Shown here: piece by piece, positions 19,284 through 29,321 of the stretch | Layout of the letters: each line of letters opens with the position of its first letter | Position numbering within the stretch: position 1 is the first letter of the stretch | From: Candidatus Vondammii sp. HM_W22 | Lineage (GTDB): Bacteria > Pseudomonadota > Gammaproteobacteria > Chromatiales > Chromatiaceae | Direction: 5' to 3' | NCBI RefSeq assembly: GCF_022530855.2 | Contig: NZ_CP099567.1 | Coordinates: forward strand, 1,550,001 to 1,614,000 | Length of the DNA stretch: 64,000 bases | The notes under the pieces: model-generated | Database searches by the model: none | The model's input: the letters and a program-made list of their open reading frames with translations, nothing else | Told to the model about the DNA's origin: nothing | Position numbers and translations under genes: made by a program

Positions 19284-20052
19284 CCTCGCCTCAATTAGGG
19301 TTATTGTTTTCGCTGAAAATAAGTGGGACAGCAGTGACTACTACGCCATTATTTTTCTAGGCCATTCCTGATTAATTAAAGCAATCGTATACCATTGATT
19401 CATAAGATCACCAGTTCCAGGAAACCGATGAAACATCAAAGCTTAGAAGCCATGGGTTTTGAAAAATACCGAAAAAAGATCCGCAAGGAGCAGTTCTGGA
19501 TGAGATGAAGCAAATCATCCCCTGGAAGGAGCTTGCGAGGTCATAGCACCCTGTTACCCAAATCCGAAGGACGCAGGTAGAAAGCCCATTGTTCTAGAGC
19601 GCATGCGGCGCACCCACTTTCTACATCACTGGTTTGAGCTCTCTGACGCTGCAGCGGAAGAAGCGCTTCATGATTCACGTGCCATGAGTAAGCTCGTCAG
19701 TATCGATCTGGGTAATGAGCCTGTACCGGATGAAACAACCATCGGCAATTTTCGCCATCTGATGGAAAGGAATAATCTTGGGGATGAGCTGTTTCGCTTG
19801 GTCAATGTTTACCTAGCCGAGAATGGTATGAAGCTCAACCGGGAAACTCCTTGTTGATGCCACGATCATCAATGCGCCAAGTTCAACGAAGAACAAAGAG
19901 AAAAGCCGTAATCCGGATATGCATCAAACCCGCAAAGGTAATCTAATGGTACTCTGGCATGAAGGCCCATATTGGCGTTGACCATTCCCCCAGAAATAGA
20001 GCCATGACAAGGATGAGATTTCCAATTAGTCTGTGTATTAGGAGATCTCAAG

Positions 20053-20319
20053 ATGAAGAAGAAGCGTTACAGAGAAGAGCAAATTATTGGTGCCATCAAG
20101 CAGCATGAGTCAGGGGTAAAAGTTGATGACATTTGTCGTCAGTTCGGCATTTCAACCGGGTGCTTTTATAACTGGCGAAGCAAATACGCCGGGATGGATG
20201 TCTCAGAAGCCAAACGGCTCAAAGAGCTTGAAAGCGAAAACAACAAGCTTAAGAAGTTACTTGCCGAGAAAATGCTTGAAGCTGAGGCGATGAAGGATGT
20301 GCTCTCAAAAAAGTGGTAA
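20053..20319 (+). CDS. IS3 OrfA (helix-turn-helix transposase subunit)
   Basis: 88 residues: RYREEQIIGAIKQHESGVKV, DDICRQFGISTGCFYNWRSK, then a leucine-zipper-like KRLKELESENNKLKKLLAEK. This is the DNA-binding half of an IS3 (IS407-like subgroup) transposase. It ends KDVLSKKW at 20319, past the AAAAAAG at 20307-20313 where ribosomes probably slip to make the OrfAB fusion. Confidence 0.93.
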   Translation: MKKKRYREEQIIGAIKQHESGVKVDDICRQFGISTGCFYNWRSKYAGMDVSEAKRLKELESENNKLKKLLAEKMLEAEAMKDVLSKKW

Positions 20320-21131
20320 AGCCTGCTGATAGAAAACAAATCGTGAGCTACCTTAAGTCGCTGTTCAAATTAAGTGAGCGTAGAGCTTGCCAATTAGTAG
20401 GCTTAAGTAGAACCGCTTTTCGGTACGTTACTCAATGGGGAAAAGATGAGCCTCTACGCAAACGGTTACTTGAGCTGGCAAAAAAGCATCCGAGTTATGG
20501 TTATTTGTTTTTACATGGCCTCCTGAGAGGAGAGGGGCTTGTGAAAAACAAGAAGCGGACCTACCGAGTCTATAACGAAGAAGGTCTTCAAGTGAGGACT
20601 AAAAAACGCAAGAAGATAATACGACCAAGAATGCCAACGATTATGCCCATTGGTAAAAATATACGCTGGTCAATGGATTTTGTCAGTGATCAGTTGGCTA
20701 ATGGTCGCCGCTTTCGAGTATTTAATGTGATTGATCATTACTCAAGAGAAGTTATTGGCCAGCTCTCTGACTTCTCGATCAATGGTCACCAGGTCGCTCG
20801 TTTTTTAACTCAGGTGATTGAGCTAAGGAGCGCTCCGGATCAAATAATCTGCGACAACGGTACTGAGTTTACTAGCAAGGCGATGTTCTACTGGCAAAAA
20901 GAAAGTGGCGTTAAGCTAGGTTTTATTCAGCCAGGTAAGCCTACTCAGAATGCGTTTGTAGAAAGCTTAAACGGTAAATTCAGAAATGAATGCTTAAATC
21001 AGCATTGGTTCAGGTCCATTGATGACGCTAGACATGAAATTGATCAATGGCGAGAGCACTACAATCACGTGCGGCCTCATAGCGCATTAAATTATTTGTC
21101 ACCTGTGGCCTTTGTGAATAGGGCCGCTTAG
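20313..21131 (+). CDS. IS3 OrfB (DDE transposase)
   Basis: 272 residues, complete. It has the HTH_21 segment (LLELAKKHPSYGYLFLHGLL) and an rve catalytic core with all three acidic residues visible: Asp in RWSMDFVSDQL, Asp in QIICDNGTEFTSK, Glu in NAFVESLNGKFRNECLN. The ending HVRPHSALNYLSPVAF is typical. It overlaps orfA by 7 bases in the -1 frame. Confidence 0.95.
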   Translation: MVKPADRKQIVSYLKSLFKLSERRACQLVGLSRTAFRYVTQWGKDEPLRKRLLELAKKHPSYGYLFLHGLLRGEGLVKNKKRTYRVYNEEGLQVRTKKRKKIIRPRMPTIMPIGKNIRWSMDFVSDQLANGRRFRVFNVIDHYSREVIGQLSDFSINGHQVARFLTQVIELRSAPDQIICDNGTEFTSKAMFYWQKESGVKLGFIQPGKPTQNAFVESLNGKFRNECLNQHWFRSIDDARHEIDQWREHYNHVRPHSALNYLSPVAFVNRAA

Positions 21132-21539
21132 AATGAATTATCTCATCCGAGTCTTGGTATTAAGATGGGGGGAAGGTCACGCCAGAGGCCAAAGATTTTA
21201 CCCAGAAGAAAGCCTGTCGTAATCGACAATTAACCGGACAAGAGCCATCAGCGAATCGATACAAATCGGGAACGCGCGCCAGAGTAAAGCATGTATTCGG
21301 TGTAATGAAGCAGCAGTTTGGTTTTAACAAGGTTCGCTATCGAGAGCTTGAGAAAAATACCCATTGTGTGTTTATCAAGTGTGCCTTGATTAATCGGGTA
21401 CTGGCTAAGCGGTATTTATTAGCCATTTCATAGGCAAGTTGCGACTGAAAGCCCCGGAATAGCCAAAATTAAGGTCAAATCCGAGAATAACCCGGGTTGT
21501 TTTTACAAATATTCAAGATTGGATGGCAAGTGAAGTGAA

Positions 21540-21709
21540 AAACTTCAATTTTTCAGACCATCTCTATAGGGAATCGATTGGCGAAAGGTCACTGATCCAA
21601 TGCTTGCAACTGTGGTGGAAAAGCTCAACAATCGAGCTCGGAAATGCCTCAATTACCAGATATCTAACGAAGTCTTTCTGACGAGTACAGGTGGTGTACT
21701 TGCAACTTG
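21540..21709 (+). pseudogene. IS30-family transposase tail
   Basis: Frames near 21600-21709 read SLIQCLQLWWKSSTI in one frame and VVEKLNNRARKCLNYQISNE, VFLTSTGGVLAT in another: the last ~40 residues of an IS30 transposase with a frameshift. About 100 bp (21435-21540) before it has no assigned content. Confidence 0.7.
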
Positions 21710-21734
21710 AATCCACCATTTACTGAGATTTATC

Positions 21735-23567
21735 ATGACAAGCAAACTTTCCACTGATTGGCAGAAGCTCATCAAATCGGGCGACCGGATCTTCATTGGC
21801 TCAAATGCCGCAGTGCCCAATGTGCTGATACAGGATCTGATCGACAATGCCGGCCCGCTTCGTGATATCGAGGTGGTGCACATTCTGACCATGGGTAAGA
21901 ATGCATGGGTCAATAAGAAATACCGTGATCTGTTTCGGGTCAATTCGCTGTTTCTCGGTCCAGGAACCCGGCGTGCGGTGGCTGGCGGCTATGCCGACTA
22001 CACCCCCTGCTTCCTCTCCGAAATACCGGGCCTTTTCAAAGATCAGATATTGCCGCTGGATGCGGCGCTGGTATCCGTCAGCCCACCCGACAAACACGGC
22101 TACTGTTCGCTCGGTGTTTCAGTGGATGTGGTCTCATCAGCCTGCCGCTATGCACGCCAGATCATCGCGCAGATCAACCCGAAAATGCCGGCCACAAACG
22201 GTCACAGTTTTATCCACATGAGCCAGATCGATGCCTGGATGGAAGCGGAGGAGCCGCTGTTTGAACTTGAGGATCCGGAGATTGACCGGGTTACCGAACA
22301 GATCGGTCAATATGTCTCCATGTTGATCGAAGATGGTGCCACGCTGCAACTCGGCATCGGTAAGATTCCCAATGCGGTGCTGCACTATCTGAGCAACCAC
22401 AAGGATCTTGGGGTGCACTCGGAGATGTTCAGTGACGGTATTATTGAGCTGATCAACAGTGGAGTGATTAACAACCGGCGTAAGACTTTTCACCGTGGCA
22501 AAACCATTACCACTTTCTGTCTTGGTACGCAGCGGCTCTACGATTTTGTACACCAGAACCCGCATGTCGAATTCTATCCGTCTGAGCACGTCAATAACCC
22601 GGCTAACATCGCCAAGAACGATCGCATGGTCTCGATCAATGGTGCCATCGAGGTGGATCTGACTGGTCAGGTGGTGGCTGACTCCCTGGGCTTCCGTTTT
22701 TACAGCGGCATTGGCGGCCAGGTCGATTTCATCCGTGGGGCGGCCATGAGCAAGGGAGGGCGTCCGATCATCGCACTGCCGTCGACTTCCAAGAACGGGA
22801 CTGTCTACAAGATCGTTCCCTTTGTGACCCAGGGCTCCGGGGTGGCCACCTCACGCGGCGATGTACACTACATGGTTACCGAGTATGGCATTGCCACATT
22901 GCGCGGCAAAAGCATCCGCGAACGGGCATTGGAACTGATTCAGGTGGCTCATCCGAAGTTTCGCGACGAACTGCTGCGCGAAGTACGCAAGCACTATTGG
23001 GTGCCGGACTATCAGCTGCAGAAGCCGACCGATGTCCCTGAATGGGGCAACATGGAGGTGCGCAAACTGAAGCTGAAGGATGGTGAACGCTACAATCTGC
23101 GCCCATTGCAGCCTTCTGACGAGCGGCTGCTTCAGGAGTTTTTCTACTCGCACACCAAAGAGACTCTGTTGATGCGCTACAGCCACCATCCAAAGCAGAT
23201 GTCTCGGGAGAAGGCGTCTGCGCTGGTGGCCGTCGATCAGGCGAAAGATCTGGCACTCTGTATCACCCAGTCGAAGGGTCCACGTGAAGAGATTGAAGCG
23301 ATTGGTCGTTTCTACTATCTGGAGCAGAGTAATGCCGCCGAGGTTGCCTTTGTGGTCCGGGAGGCACTAAGGGGGCGTGGTCTGGCTAGGCGGCTACTGA
23401 AGGAGATTATCGCTATTGGCCGTCAACGCGGCCTCAGCAAACTGACCGCCAGCGTGCGTGCCGATAACAAACCGATGTTGAGAGTGTTTGCCAAAAATGG
23501 CTTTGTGCGGATGCCGGTCAGCGACATGCAGGAAGTTGTACTGGAGTTGGCGCTCGACGAGGAGTAA
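21735..23567 (+). CDS. Acetyl-CoA hydrolase/CoA-transferase fused to a GNAT domain
   Basis: 610 residues. Residues ~1-440 are a class I CoA-transferase/acetyl-CoA hydrolase: DRIFIGSNAAVPNVLIQDLI, VHSEMFSDGIIELI (the Glu that forms the acyl-CoA intermediate), FYSGIGGQVDFIRGAAMSKG and YGIATLRGKSIRERA. Residues ~465-605 are a GNAT acetyltransferase (YNLRPLQPSDERLLQEFFYS, AEVAFVVREALRGRGLARRL). Such fusions occur in Proteobacteria; the GNAT part may modify CoA-related enzymes. The true acyl substrate cannot be read from sequence. Followed by sth 55 bp later. Confidence 0.9.
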   Translation: MTSKLSTDWQKLIKSGDRIFIGSNAAVPNVLIQDLIDNAGPLRDIEVVHILTMGKNAWVNKKYRDLFRVNSLFLGPGTRRAVAGGYADYTPCFLSEIPGLFKDQILPLDAALVSVSPPDKHGYCSLGVSVDVVSSACRYARQIIAQINPKMPATNGHSFIHMSQIDAWMEAEEPLFELEDPEIDRVTEQIGQYVSMLIEDGATLQLGIGKIPNAVLHYLSNHKDLGVHSEMFSDGIIELINSGVINNRRKTFHRGKTITTFCLGTQRLYDFVHQNPHVEFYPSEHVNNPANIAKNDRMVSINGAIEVDLTGQVVADSLGFRFYSGIGGQVDFIRGAAMSKGGRPIIALPSTSKNGTVYKIVPFVTQGSGVATSRGDVHYMVTEYGIATLRGKSIRERALELIQVAHPKFRDELLREVRKHYWVPDYQLQKPTDVPEWGNMEVRKLKLKDGERYNLRPLQPSDERLLQEFFYSHTKETLLMRYSHHPKQMSREKASALVAVDQAKDLALCITQSKGPREEIEAIGRFYYLEQSNAAEVAFVVREALRGRGLARRLLKEIIAIGRQRGLSKLTASVRADNKPMLRVFAKNGFVRMPVSDMQEVVLELALDEE

Positions 23568-23622
23568 ATGCGCAAGTGTCTGCACCTATACTGTCTATTC
23601 ATAAAACTGAAGCAGAGAGCCG

Positions 23623-25020
23623 ATGACAATAAAACATTATGACGCCATTATGATTGGCAGTGGGCCTGGTGGCGAAGGTGCCGCCATGAAGTTGACCAAA
23701 TCGGGCCGTCAGGTCGCCATTGTTGAAAAACATGCCCAGGTCGGAGGCGGGAGCACGCACTGGGGAACTATCCCGAGCAAAGCGCTCAGGCACAACATCC
23801 AGATGCTGGTTGATTACAAAAGAAACCCTCTCTTCCAGCACACGGTTGAACAGATCAATATTGATTACCCTCAGCTTTTGACCGCTGCCGACTCGGTGAT
23901 CCAGAATCAGGTCGCTACACGTTACCGCTACTATGCCCGTAATAAGGTAGAGATCATATACGGTATCGCAAGCTTTATTGATGCGCATACTCTGGCAGTG
24001 ATTAACCCTGATGGCTCGGAAGACAAGGTCGAGGCCGATAACTTTGTTATTGCTACCGGCTCTTCACCCTATCATCCACAGGATATCGATTTCAGCCATC
24101 CCCGTATTCATGACAGTGATTCCATTCTCTCTCTGGCGCGCACCCCGAAGTCACTGACTATCTATGGTGCCGGAGTGATCGGCTGCGAATACGCCTCCAT
24201 TTTTTGCAACTTGGATGTAAAGGTGAATCTGGTTGATACTCGTGACCGCCTGCTCTCTTTTCTGGATAATGAGATCACCGATGCCCTGAGTTACCATCTG
24301 CGAAACCAAGGTGTTGTGATTCGGCATAATGAGGCGTTCGACCAGGTTGAACCGATGGCTGATGGTGTGGTTCTTCACTGCAAGTCGGGGAAAAAATTCA
24401 AAACCGATATTCTGCTTTGGGCCAATGGCCGATCGGGAAACACTGCCGGAATGGACCTGGAAGAGATTGGCTTGGAGGTTAATCACCGTGGACAGATCAA
24501 GGTGGACAAGACTTACATGACCGCCTGTTCTCATATCTATGCGGTGGGTGATGTTGTCGGTCTCCCGGGGTTGGCCAGCGCCAGTTATGATCAAGGCCGG
24601 TTTGTGGGTGCCCATATTGTCGATGGTGAATGTGACTGGAGCATGATTGAAGACTTTCCCACGGGTATTTATACCAACCCTGAAATCAGCTCACTCGGCC
24701 GTACTGAAAGAGAGTTGACCGAACAGCAGGTACCTTATGAAGTGGGGCATGCCATGTTCAAGAGTATTGCCCGTGCCCAGATTACCGGTCATACCGTTGG
24801 CATGCTGAAGATACTGTTCCACAGAGAGACCCTTGAGATTCTGGGTATCCACTGCTTTGGAGAGACAGCGGCGGAAATTATTCATATTGGCCAAGCCATC
24901 ATGGCCCGGGAAGGGGCCGCTAACAGCCTGCTCTACTTTACTGAGACCACATTTAACTATCCCACAATGGCGGAGGCTTACCGGGTCGCTGCTCTAAACG
25001 GGTTGAACAGAATTTTTTAA
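23623..25020 (+). CDS. sth: Soluble pyridine nucleotide transhydrogenase
   Basis: 465 residues (E. coli SthA 466). A cytosolic FAD protein that moves electrons between NADPH and NAD+. Visible: FAD-binding [19 protein letters not shown] at the N-terminus, [16 protein letters not shown] near 47, an NAD(P)-binding [14 protein letters not shown] near 180, [20 protein letters not shown] near 305 and the dimerisation domain at the end ([20 protein letters not shown]). The equivalent of the lipoamide-dehydrogenase redox disulfide is absent, as in Sth; here even the first cysteine is Ser (GGGSTHWG). Confidence 0.95.
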   Translation: MTIKHYDAIMIGSGPGGEGAAMKLTKSGRQVAIVEKHAQVGGGSTHWGTIPSKALRHNIQMLVDYKRNPLFQHTVEQINIDYPQLLTAADSVIQNQVATRYRYYARNKVEIIYGIASFIDAHTLAVINPDGSEDKVEADNFVIATGSSPYHPQDIDFSHPRIHDSDSILSLARTPKSLTIYGAGVIGCEYASIFCNLDVKVNLVDTRDRLLSFLDNEITDALSYHLRNQGVVIRHNEAFDQVEPMADGVVLHCKSGKKFKTDILLWANGRSGNTAGMDLEEIGLEVNHRGQIKVDKTYMTACSHIYAVGDVVGLPGLASASYDQGRFVGAHIVDGECDWSMIEDFPTGIYTNPEISSLGRTERELTEQQVPYEVGHAMFKSIARAQITGHTVGMLKILFHRETLEILGIHCFGETAAEIIHIGQAIMAREGAANSLLYFTETTFNYPTMAEAYRVAALNGLNRIF

Positions 25021-25268
25021 CCAGACTATTCAAGCCACTCGATCAGATAGTAAAGCTTGAGGCCCTCGGAAGACCGGGAAGGACCATGAACCAGTGCCGC
25101 GTGCTGTTTATTGGCTGAGTCAGCATCGGCGATGGTCTTCTCTGCTGAATTTTTTATCTGAATGCAATTTTCTGGAAAACGATGGCGTTGTTTTTTTGGG
25201 TGTATAGACCACCGCAAACTGTTTGTTCACTAGGTTAGTGTCAGGGTCGATCAGATTTTGCATAGTGT
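25021..25268. other. Gap with one unassigned minus-strand frame
   Basis: A 63-residue minus-strand frame (25026-25217) ends HAALVHGPSRSSEGLKLYYL, then IEWLE. It looks protein-like in composition, but I do not recognise it and it lacks a good ribosome-binding site; it may be the tail of a lost gene. Confidence 0.3.
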
Positions 25269-25889
25269 TCAGTTGATACGCAGGAAACGGAAGTAGTTGA
25301 AATGCTGCTCTCCTCCCGCCGGTGTCAGATGAATTTCACAGACGCTCTCCCGCAGTTTAAATTCCTGCCCCAGCGTCTGTTGAATCCGATGAGTGTCGTA
25401 TTGCACAATATCCAGGCCGCTGCACTGCTTTGGCCCTTCAGGAGAGAATGCCGCTATCATCAGGTGACCTTCGGCAGGAAGGTACTGCTTCAGTTGGTGA
25501 ATATAGGCAATTCTGTCGTCTTCATTGGTCAGAAAGTGGAATACTGCACGGTCATGCCAGAGTTTGATCGGATGGTCCAAGCTGAACTCAGTAACATCCG
25601 AAATTAACCAGTTGATGCTATCCGACGCTTCTCCCAGGCGCTTCTTTGTTGCCTGGATGGCGGTACTGGAGATGTCGAGCAGTGAAATATTGTTGTACCC
25701 GTTGGTCAGCAGGCAGTCCACCAGCCTGGAGGTGCCGCTGCCGACGTCGATGATAGCGTCACCATGATTGATGCCGGTTGCCTCAATCAGTTTAAGTGAT
25801 AGATCAGGCGAGGGTTGAAACCAGCTTGTTTCACCCTCCTGTTTTGCCCGGTAGACGTTCTCCCAGTGTTGCTGGCGGTTTATTGTCAC
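25269..25889 (-). CDS. Class I SAM-dependent methyltransferase
   Basis: 206 residues. HWENVYRAKQEGETSWFQPS at the N-terminus, motif I DAIIDVGSGTSRLVD near residue 48, NISLLDISSTAI, LWHDRAVFHFLTNEDDRIAY, and HLMIAAFSPEGPKQCSGLDI. This resembles small methyltransferases of the thiopurine/tellurite type, but the substrate is unknown. Starts at GTG 25889 after GGAGGA and overlaps the stop of the upstream regulator frame by 4 bases, so the two were cotranscribed. Confidence 0.88.
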   Translation of the reverse strand: MTINRQQHWENVYRAKQEGETSWFQPSPDLSLKLIEATGINHGDAIIDVGSGTSRLVDCLLTNGYNNISLLDISSTAIQATKKRLGEASDSINWLISDVTEFSLDHPIKLWHDRAVFHFLTNEDDRIAYIHQLKQYLPAEGHLMIAAFSPEGPKQCSGLDIVQYDTHRIQQTLGQEFKLRESVCEIHLTPAGGEQHFNYFRFLRIN

Positions 25890-27321
25890 TGTTCCTCCGG
25901 GCCTTCGAACGGATATGGAAATGCACTGCGTGCATTCTCGTCGATACTGAGCCTGCGTGACAAGGGGGGGAAGGCGCGCTGCGGGCAGTTTTTGCGTTCA
26001 CAGACACGGCAGCTGACGCCGATATGTTCCACTGCATCCGGGTCTTTCAGATCGAGACCGGTGGAGTAAACCAGTTTGTGGGCATGCCTAATCTCACAAC
26101 CCAAGCCAATGGCAAATCTTCTTTGAGGCTGCAGATAACTGTTCCCGCTCTCATATACCGTCCGCGCCAGACAGAGATAGGTCTTGCCGTCAGGCATACG
26201 TGCCAGCTGCGTGAGAATAGTGTTGGGGGACGAGAATGCCTCGTGAATATTCCACAGCGGGCAGACACCGCCCAGCCGGGCAAAATGGAAGCTGGTGGCG
26301 CTCTGCCGCTTGGAGATGTTGCCGGCAATATCCACCCGGATAAAGTAGAAGGGTACGCCTTTGTTTTCACTCCGCTGAAGGGTGCTCAGCCGGTGGCAAA
26401 CCTGTTCGAAGCTAGTGCTGTAGAGACCACTCAGGCGTTCAATGTCATATCTCAGCTGCTTGGCATCCTGGAGGAAACTGGTGTAGGGCATCAGCAGTGC
26501 GCCGGCAAAGTAATTGGCTAGGCCGACACGGCAGATACTTCTGGCTTGGGGACTGACCAGTTCAGCCGATTCAATCTCCTGTTCTATCTGCTCGCGACAG
26601 ACCAGAAAGGCAATCTGGTGGGCGATATGGAAGGCGCGGCGAGAGGACGATGAAGGCTTGGTCAGATAGAGGATGCGTGTGTCGGGATCAAACAGCCTCT
26701 GCACACCTTTGGTGCTGATATCGGCCATTTGAATATCGATATCGTGTTGTTGTTTCAGGTAGCCGATAAGATCCGATAACAGATCGTCCAGGTGAAAATT
26801 CTGCTTTTTGAACAGTGCTTCCGCTGCAGAGTCCAGAGATTCGATATGGTTGTTACATCGGTAGAAAAAATCCCGGACCTCTTCATAAGAGAACTGGGTG
26901 CCGTGCAGTGCTTTGATCCGCTCCGGCAATCGATTCGGCCAGTGTCTGGTAGTCCACCTGCAGTCTCTGGTAAGCGCGGGAGAGTTGTAGCAGGCGGTCT
27001 GCCATTCGTGGTGCAACCGAGACGGCTTCTCTCAGCTCATGGAGAGTGATATCTGCCCCACGGAAGAGTGGATCGTTCAGTGCCTCGCGAAGCTGATTGG
27101 CACGGCGGTCTTCATCATTCGGTCCAATCGGTAAAATCTATGCCCAGTGCCAGCTCCAGTTTGGTCAGCACTTTTTTGTTCAGCGGGCGCGCATCGTTCT
27201 CAATTTGGTTAAGGTAACTGGGTGAGATGGCCATTTTGTCAGCCAGAGTGGCTTGTGTCAGTTTTCGGCATTGACGGAGCTTACGAATCCGGCTTCCGAG
27301 ATTGACCAGTTTTTCCATCAA
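25886..27321 (-). pseudogene. XRE/IrrE-type fatty-acyl regulator, two frameshifts
   Basis: Three frames together make one ~475-residue regulator. 27321-27115 encodes the XRE helix-turn-helix (LGSRIRKLRQCRKLTQATLA, AISPSYLNQIENDARPLN, then ALGIDFTDWTE). A second frame carries NDEDRRANQLREALNDPLFR, HELREAVSVAPRMADRL, LQVDYQTLAESIA. From near 26920 the third frame runs GTQFSYEEVRDFFYRCNNHI to the stop at 25886, with an IrrE-like section (RRAFHIAHQIAFLVCREQ) and a cysteine-bearing end (CRVCERKNCPQRAFPP). This matches short-chain fatty acyl-CoA regulators. Two indels (near 27115 and 26920) break it unless they are sequencing errors. Confidence 0.8.
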
Positions 27322-27585
27322 AAATCTCTTTTACAGGGTATGAATAAGGGTACGGACAATGCGAAGAATATTGCATAAAAGCGCATTGTAAACAACGAGT
27401 TAATAAGTATATATTGATTTATGGCAAGTATTTCCGGTGATTTGCAAATCAAAATCCGATTCCATGTGACGGAATCTCCACAATCAGAGTGTTTTCCTGA
27501 GTAAAATACCTCTGTGGACGGATCACCTGAAAGCGTTCCGCAGGACTAGTATACGCCTCGTTTTATCCAAATTGGCAGAATTGAG
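27322..27585. other. Intergenic stretch
   Basis: Upstream region of the broken XRE regulator; AT-rich (27380-27430). No gene seen. Confidence 0.4.
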
Positions 27586-27589
27586 GGCG

Positions 27590-28190
27590 ATCAATAATGC
27601 GTTGTATCGCCGCATTCACCGGCGGAGCGTGCTGGCGCGATTTTTTGCAAATGGAAAGAGAAGAGATACTATTCTCCACCTTGGAAAAACACATCATTGT
27701 ATGACCCTTTATCTCAAGGTTTTGATGGCGATGTTGATGGTTTTATCTCCTTTTTCCTTTCAGTGCAGAATAGAAGGAAAAGCCGTGCAGAGCTAGCTCT
27801 TGAAAACCATTTTGAGATACTTTTTAAGGAATGCAATATACAATACACTCGCCCCCCGTTACAGAGAACAAATCAAAGCCTGACTTTATTTTTCCGGGAA
27901 AAATCCAGTACCATGATCCTGACTTTAATGCCCTGCAACTGACTATACTAGGCGTAAAATCTTCCTGTAAAGATCGCTGGCGACAAATATTAGCAGAGGC
28001 TGAACGTATCGATAAAAAACACCTTCTAACCATCGAAACTGCTATAAGCAAGTCACAAACAAATGAAATGCAATCAAAAGACCTGCAATTTGTATTACCC
28101 AAGGAACTGCATCAAACCTATTTACCTGATCAACAAGACTGGTTGATGAGTATTTCTGAGTTTATTCATCATGTTCTTGAAAAGCAGTAA
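27590..28190 (+). pseudogene. EcoRII-like type II restriction endonuclease remnant
   Basis: Three frames must be joined. Near 27650: MEREEILFSTLEKHI. From 27697: YDPLSQGFDGDVDGFISFFL, SVQNRRKSRAELALENHFEI. From 27850: ENKSKPDFIFPGKIQYHDPD, LTILGVKSSCKDRWRQILAE, KKHLLTIETAISKSQTNEMQ, LQFVLPKELHQTYLPDQQDW, LMSISEFIHHV. The PDFIFPG...KSSCKDRWRQ block is the PD-(D/E)XK-type catalytic region of EcoRII C-terminal domains. At least two frameshifts and no N-terminal effector domain. No cytosine methyltransferase gene accompanies it in this window. Confidence 0.8.
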
Positions 28191-28329
28191 CAAGTAATCT
28201 AAATGTGGTGACAGATGAGAATTATTGAAGGAAGAAATCTATATAATGCTTTGATATACAAGGAAATAAAAATATCAATGCGAGAACAAATTCATATCGA
28301 TCAACTGCTCAACGGCAAACCCGGTCCAC

Positions 28330-28580
28330 CATTGATATGAGTACTCACCCTGGACTGACGGCATTCATTGGTCAAACGCTGGGCCTGCTTAGGACGACAG
28401 CCCCTAAGGCTCGTATTGCGCCTGATCTCACGACTAATGGTCGATTTGTGACGTCCTAATATCATGGCTATCTCAGTTCGATTGTATCTTGCTTTCAACA
28501 GGGCAGAAATCTGGCATTGTTCTTCCTGGCTAAGCTGTGTGTATCTCGTTGTGCTCCTCTTTAATTTGCCGGATAGAGAG
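28330..28580 (-). pseudogene. IS30-family transposase, N-terminal fragment
   Basis: KRSTTRYTQLSQEEQCQISA, LLKARYNRTEIAMILGRHKS, TISREIRRNTSLRGCRPKQA: the helix-turn-helix region of IS30. The frame ends at 28301 with no catalytic domain. Confidence 0.8.
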
Positions 28581-28658
28581 AGCCTTGATGCTACCGCAAC
28601 TTTTCCTCTATCCGTCAAACAGAGTTGCACTTATAGCCTGAATCCACCAAATAACAAA

Positions 28659-29321
28659 TCAGAGCCTATTGCTTGCCAACCAGCCAGTCAGTTCCCAGAT
28701 GTCATCGAGACAGCCTAGGGGGGTATGCTGCATCAGACGATCAGCCTCATGCACACCATAACTCACCGCTAATCCATAAGCCCCGGCGTTTCTGGCCATC
28801 TGCATGTCATATACCGTATCGCCGATCATCAGTGTTTCATTTCCATTCACACTCAGCTCATCCATAATCTGCAGTAGCATCTGAGGATCAGGTTTGGATA
28901 GCGTCTCGTCGGCACAACGTGTGGTAAGAAACAGCCAGCCCAGCCCCGTCTCATCCAGCACTTTATCCAGCCCCTGGCGTCCCTTTCCGGTTGCCACCGC
29001 CATCATGTAATTCTGTTTCTGCAGCTGCTCCAAAATCTCCATTGCCCCGGGGAAAAGCTCTGATGGCGTTTTATCCACATCCAGAAAATAGTGGCGATAG
29101 CGGTCAATCACCCGACTCACCAACACATCGTCAGCGCCTGGAAACAGCGCCGTCACTGCCTCAGTAAGACCAAGGCCTATAATGTTACGAATGCTCTCAT
29201 TATTCGGCACACCCAAATCAAGGTCGACGGCCGCACCTTTTACACAGGCAATGATTCTCGCCTCGGAGTCCATCAACGTGCCATCCCAATCAAATACCAA
29301 CAACTTAAAACTACGACTCAT
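28659..29321 (-). CDS. HAD-IA phosphatase (phosphoglycolate phosphatase-like)
   Basis: 220 residues. HAD motif I LLVFDWDGTLMDS (nucleophile Asp) at the N-terminus, motif II VATGKGRQGL, motif III Lys in SKPDP near 145 and motif IV MIGDTVYDMQMARNAGA near 165. A cap domain lies between. ATG at 29321 overlaps the rluC stop by 4 bases; this rluC-HAD pair is the usual gammaproteobacterial neighbourhood next to rne. Substrate unknown. Confidence 0.92.
   Translation of the reverse strand: MSRSFKLLVFDWDGTLMDSEARIIACVKGAAVDLDLGVPNNESIRNIIGLGLTEAVTALFPGADDVLVSRVIDRYRHYFLDVDKTPSELFPGAMEILEQLQKQNYMMAVATGKGRQGLDKVLDETGLGWLFLTTRCADETLSKPDPQMLLQIMDELSVNGNETLMIGDTVYDMQMARNAGAYGLAVSYGVHEADRLMQHTPLGCLDDIWELTGWLASNRL

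Larger units (their letters stand above)
19979..21179 (+). mobile_element. IS3-family element, apparently intact
   Basis: About 1.2 kb. The left end TGACCATTCCCCCA and the right end (complement TGACCTTCCCCCCA) form imperfect terminal inverted repeats. Both orfA and orfB are open and overlap at an A6G slippery site. It is inserted in a type B IS5 transposase. Ends assigned from the inverted repeats; I could not see a clear target duplication. Confidence 0.8.
19428..21433 (+). pseudogene. IS5-family transposase (type B), split by an IS3 insertion
   Basis: Begins MKHQSLEAMGFEKYRKKIRK at 19428 with frame breaks near 19505 and 19850 (FHDSRAMSKLVSIDLGNEPV, PDETTIGNFRHLMERNNLG). After KAHIGV it is cut at 19978 by an IS3 element and resumes at 21180 with NRQLTGQEPSANRYKSGTRA, RVKHVFGVMKQQFGFNKVRY and KCALINRVLAKRYLLAIS. 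It differs from the type A IS5 copies elsewhere in the window. Confidence 0.85.
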
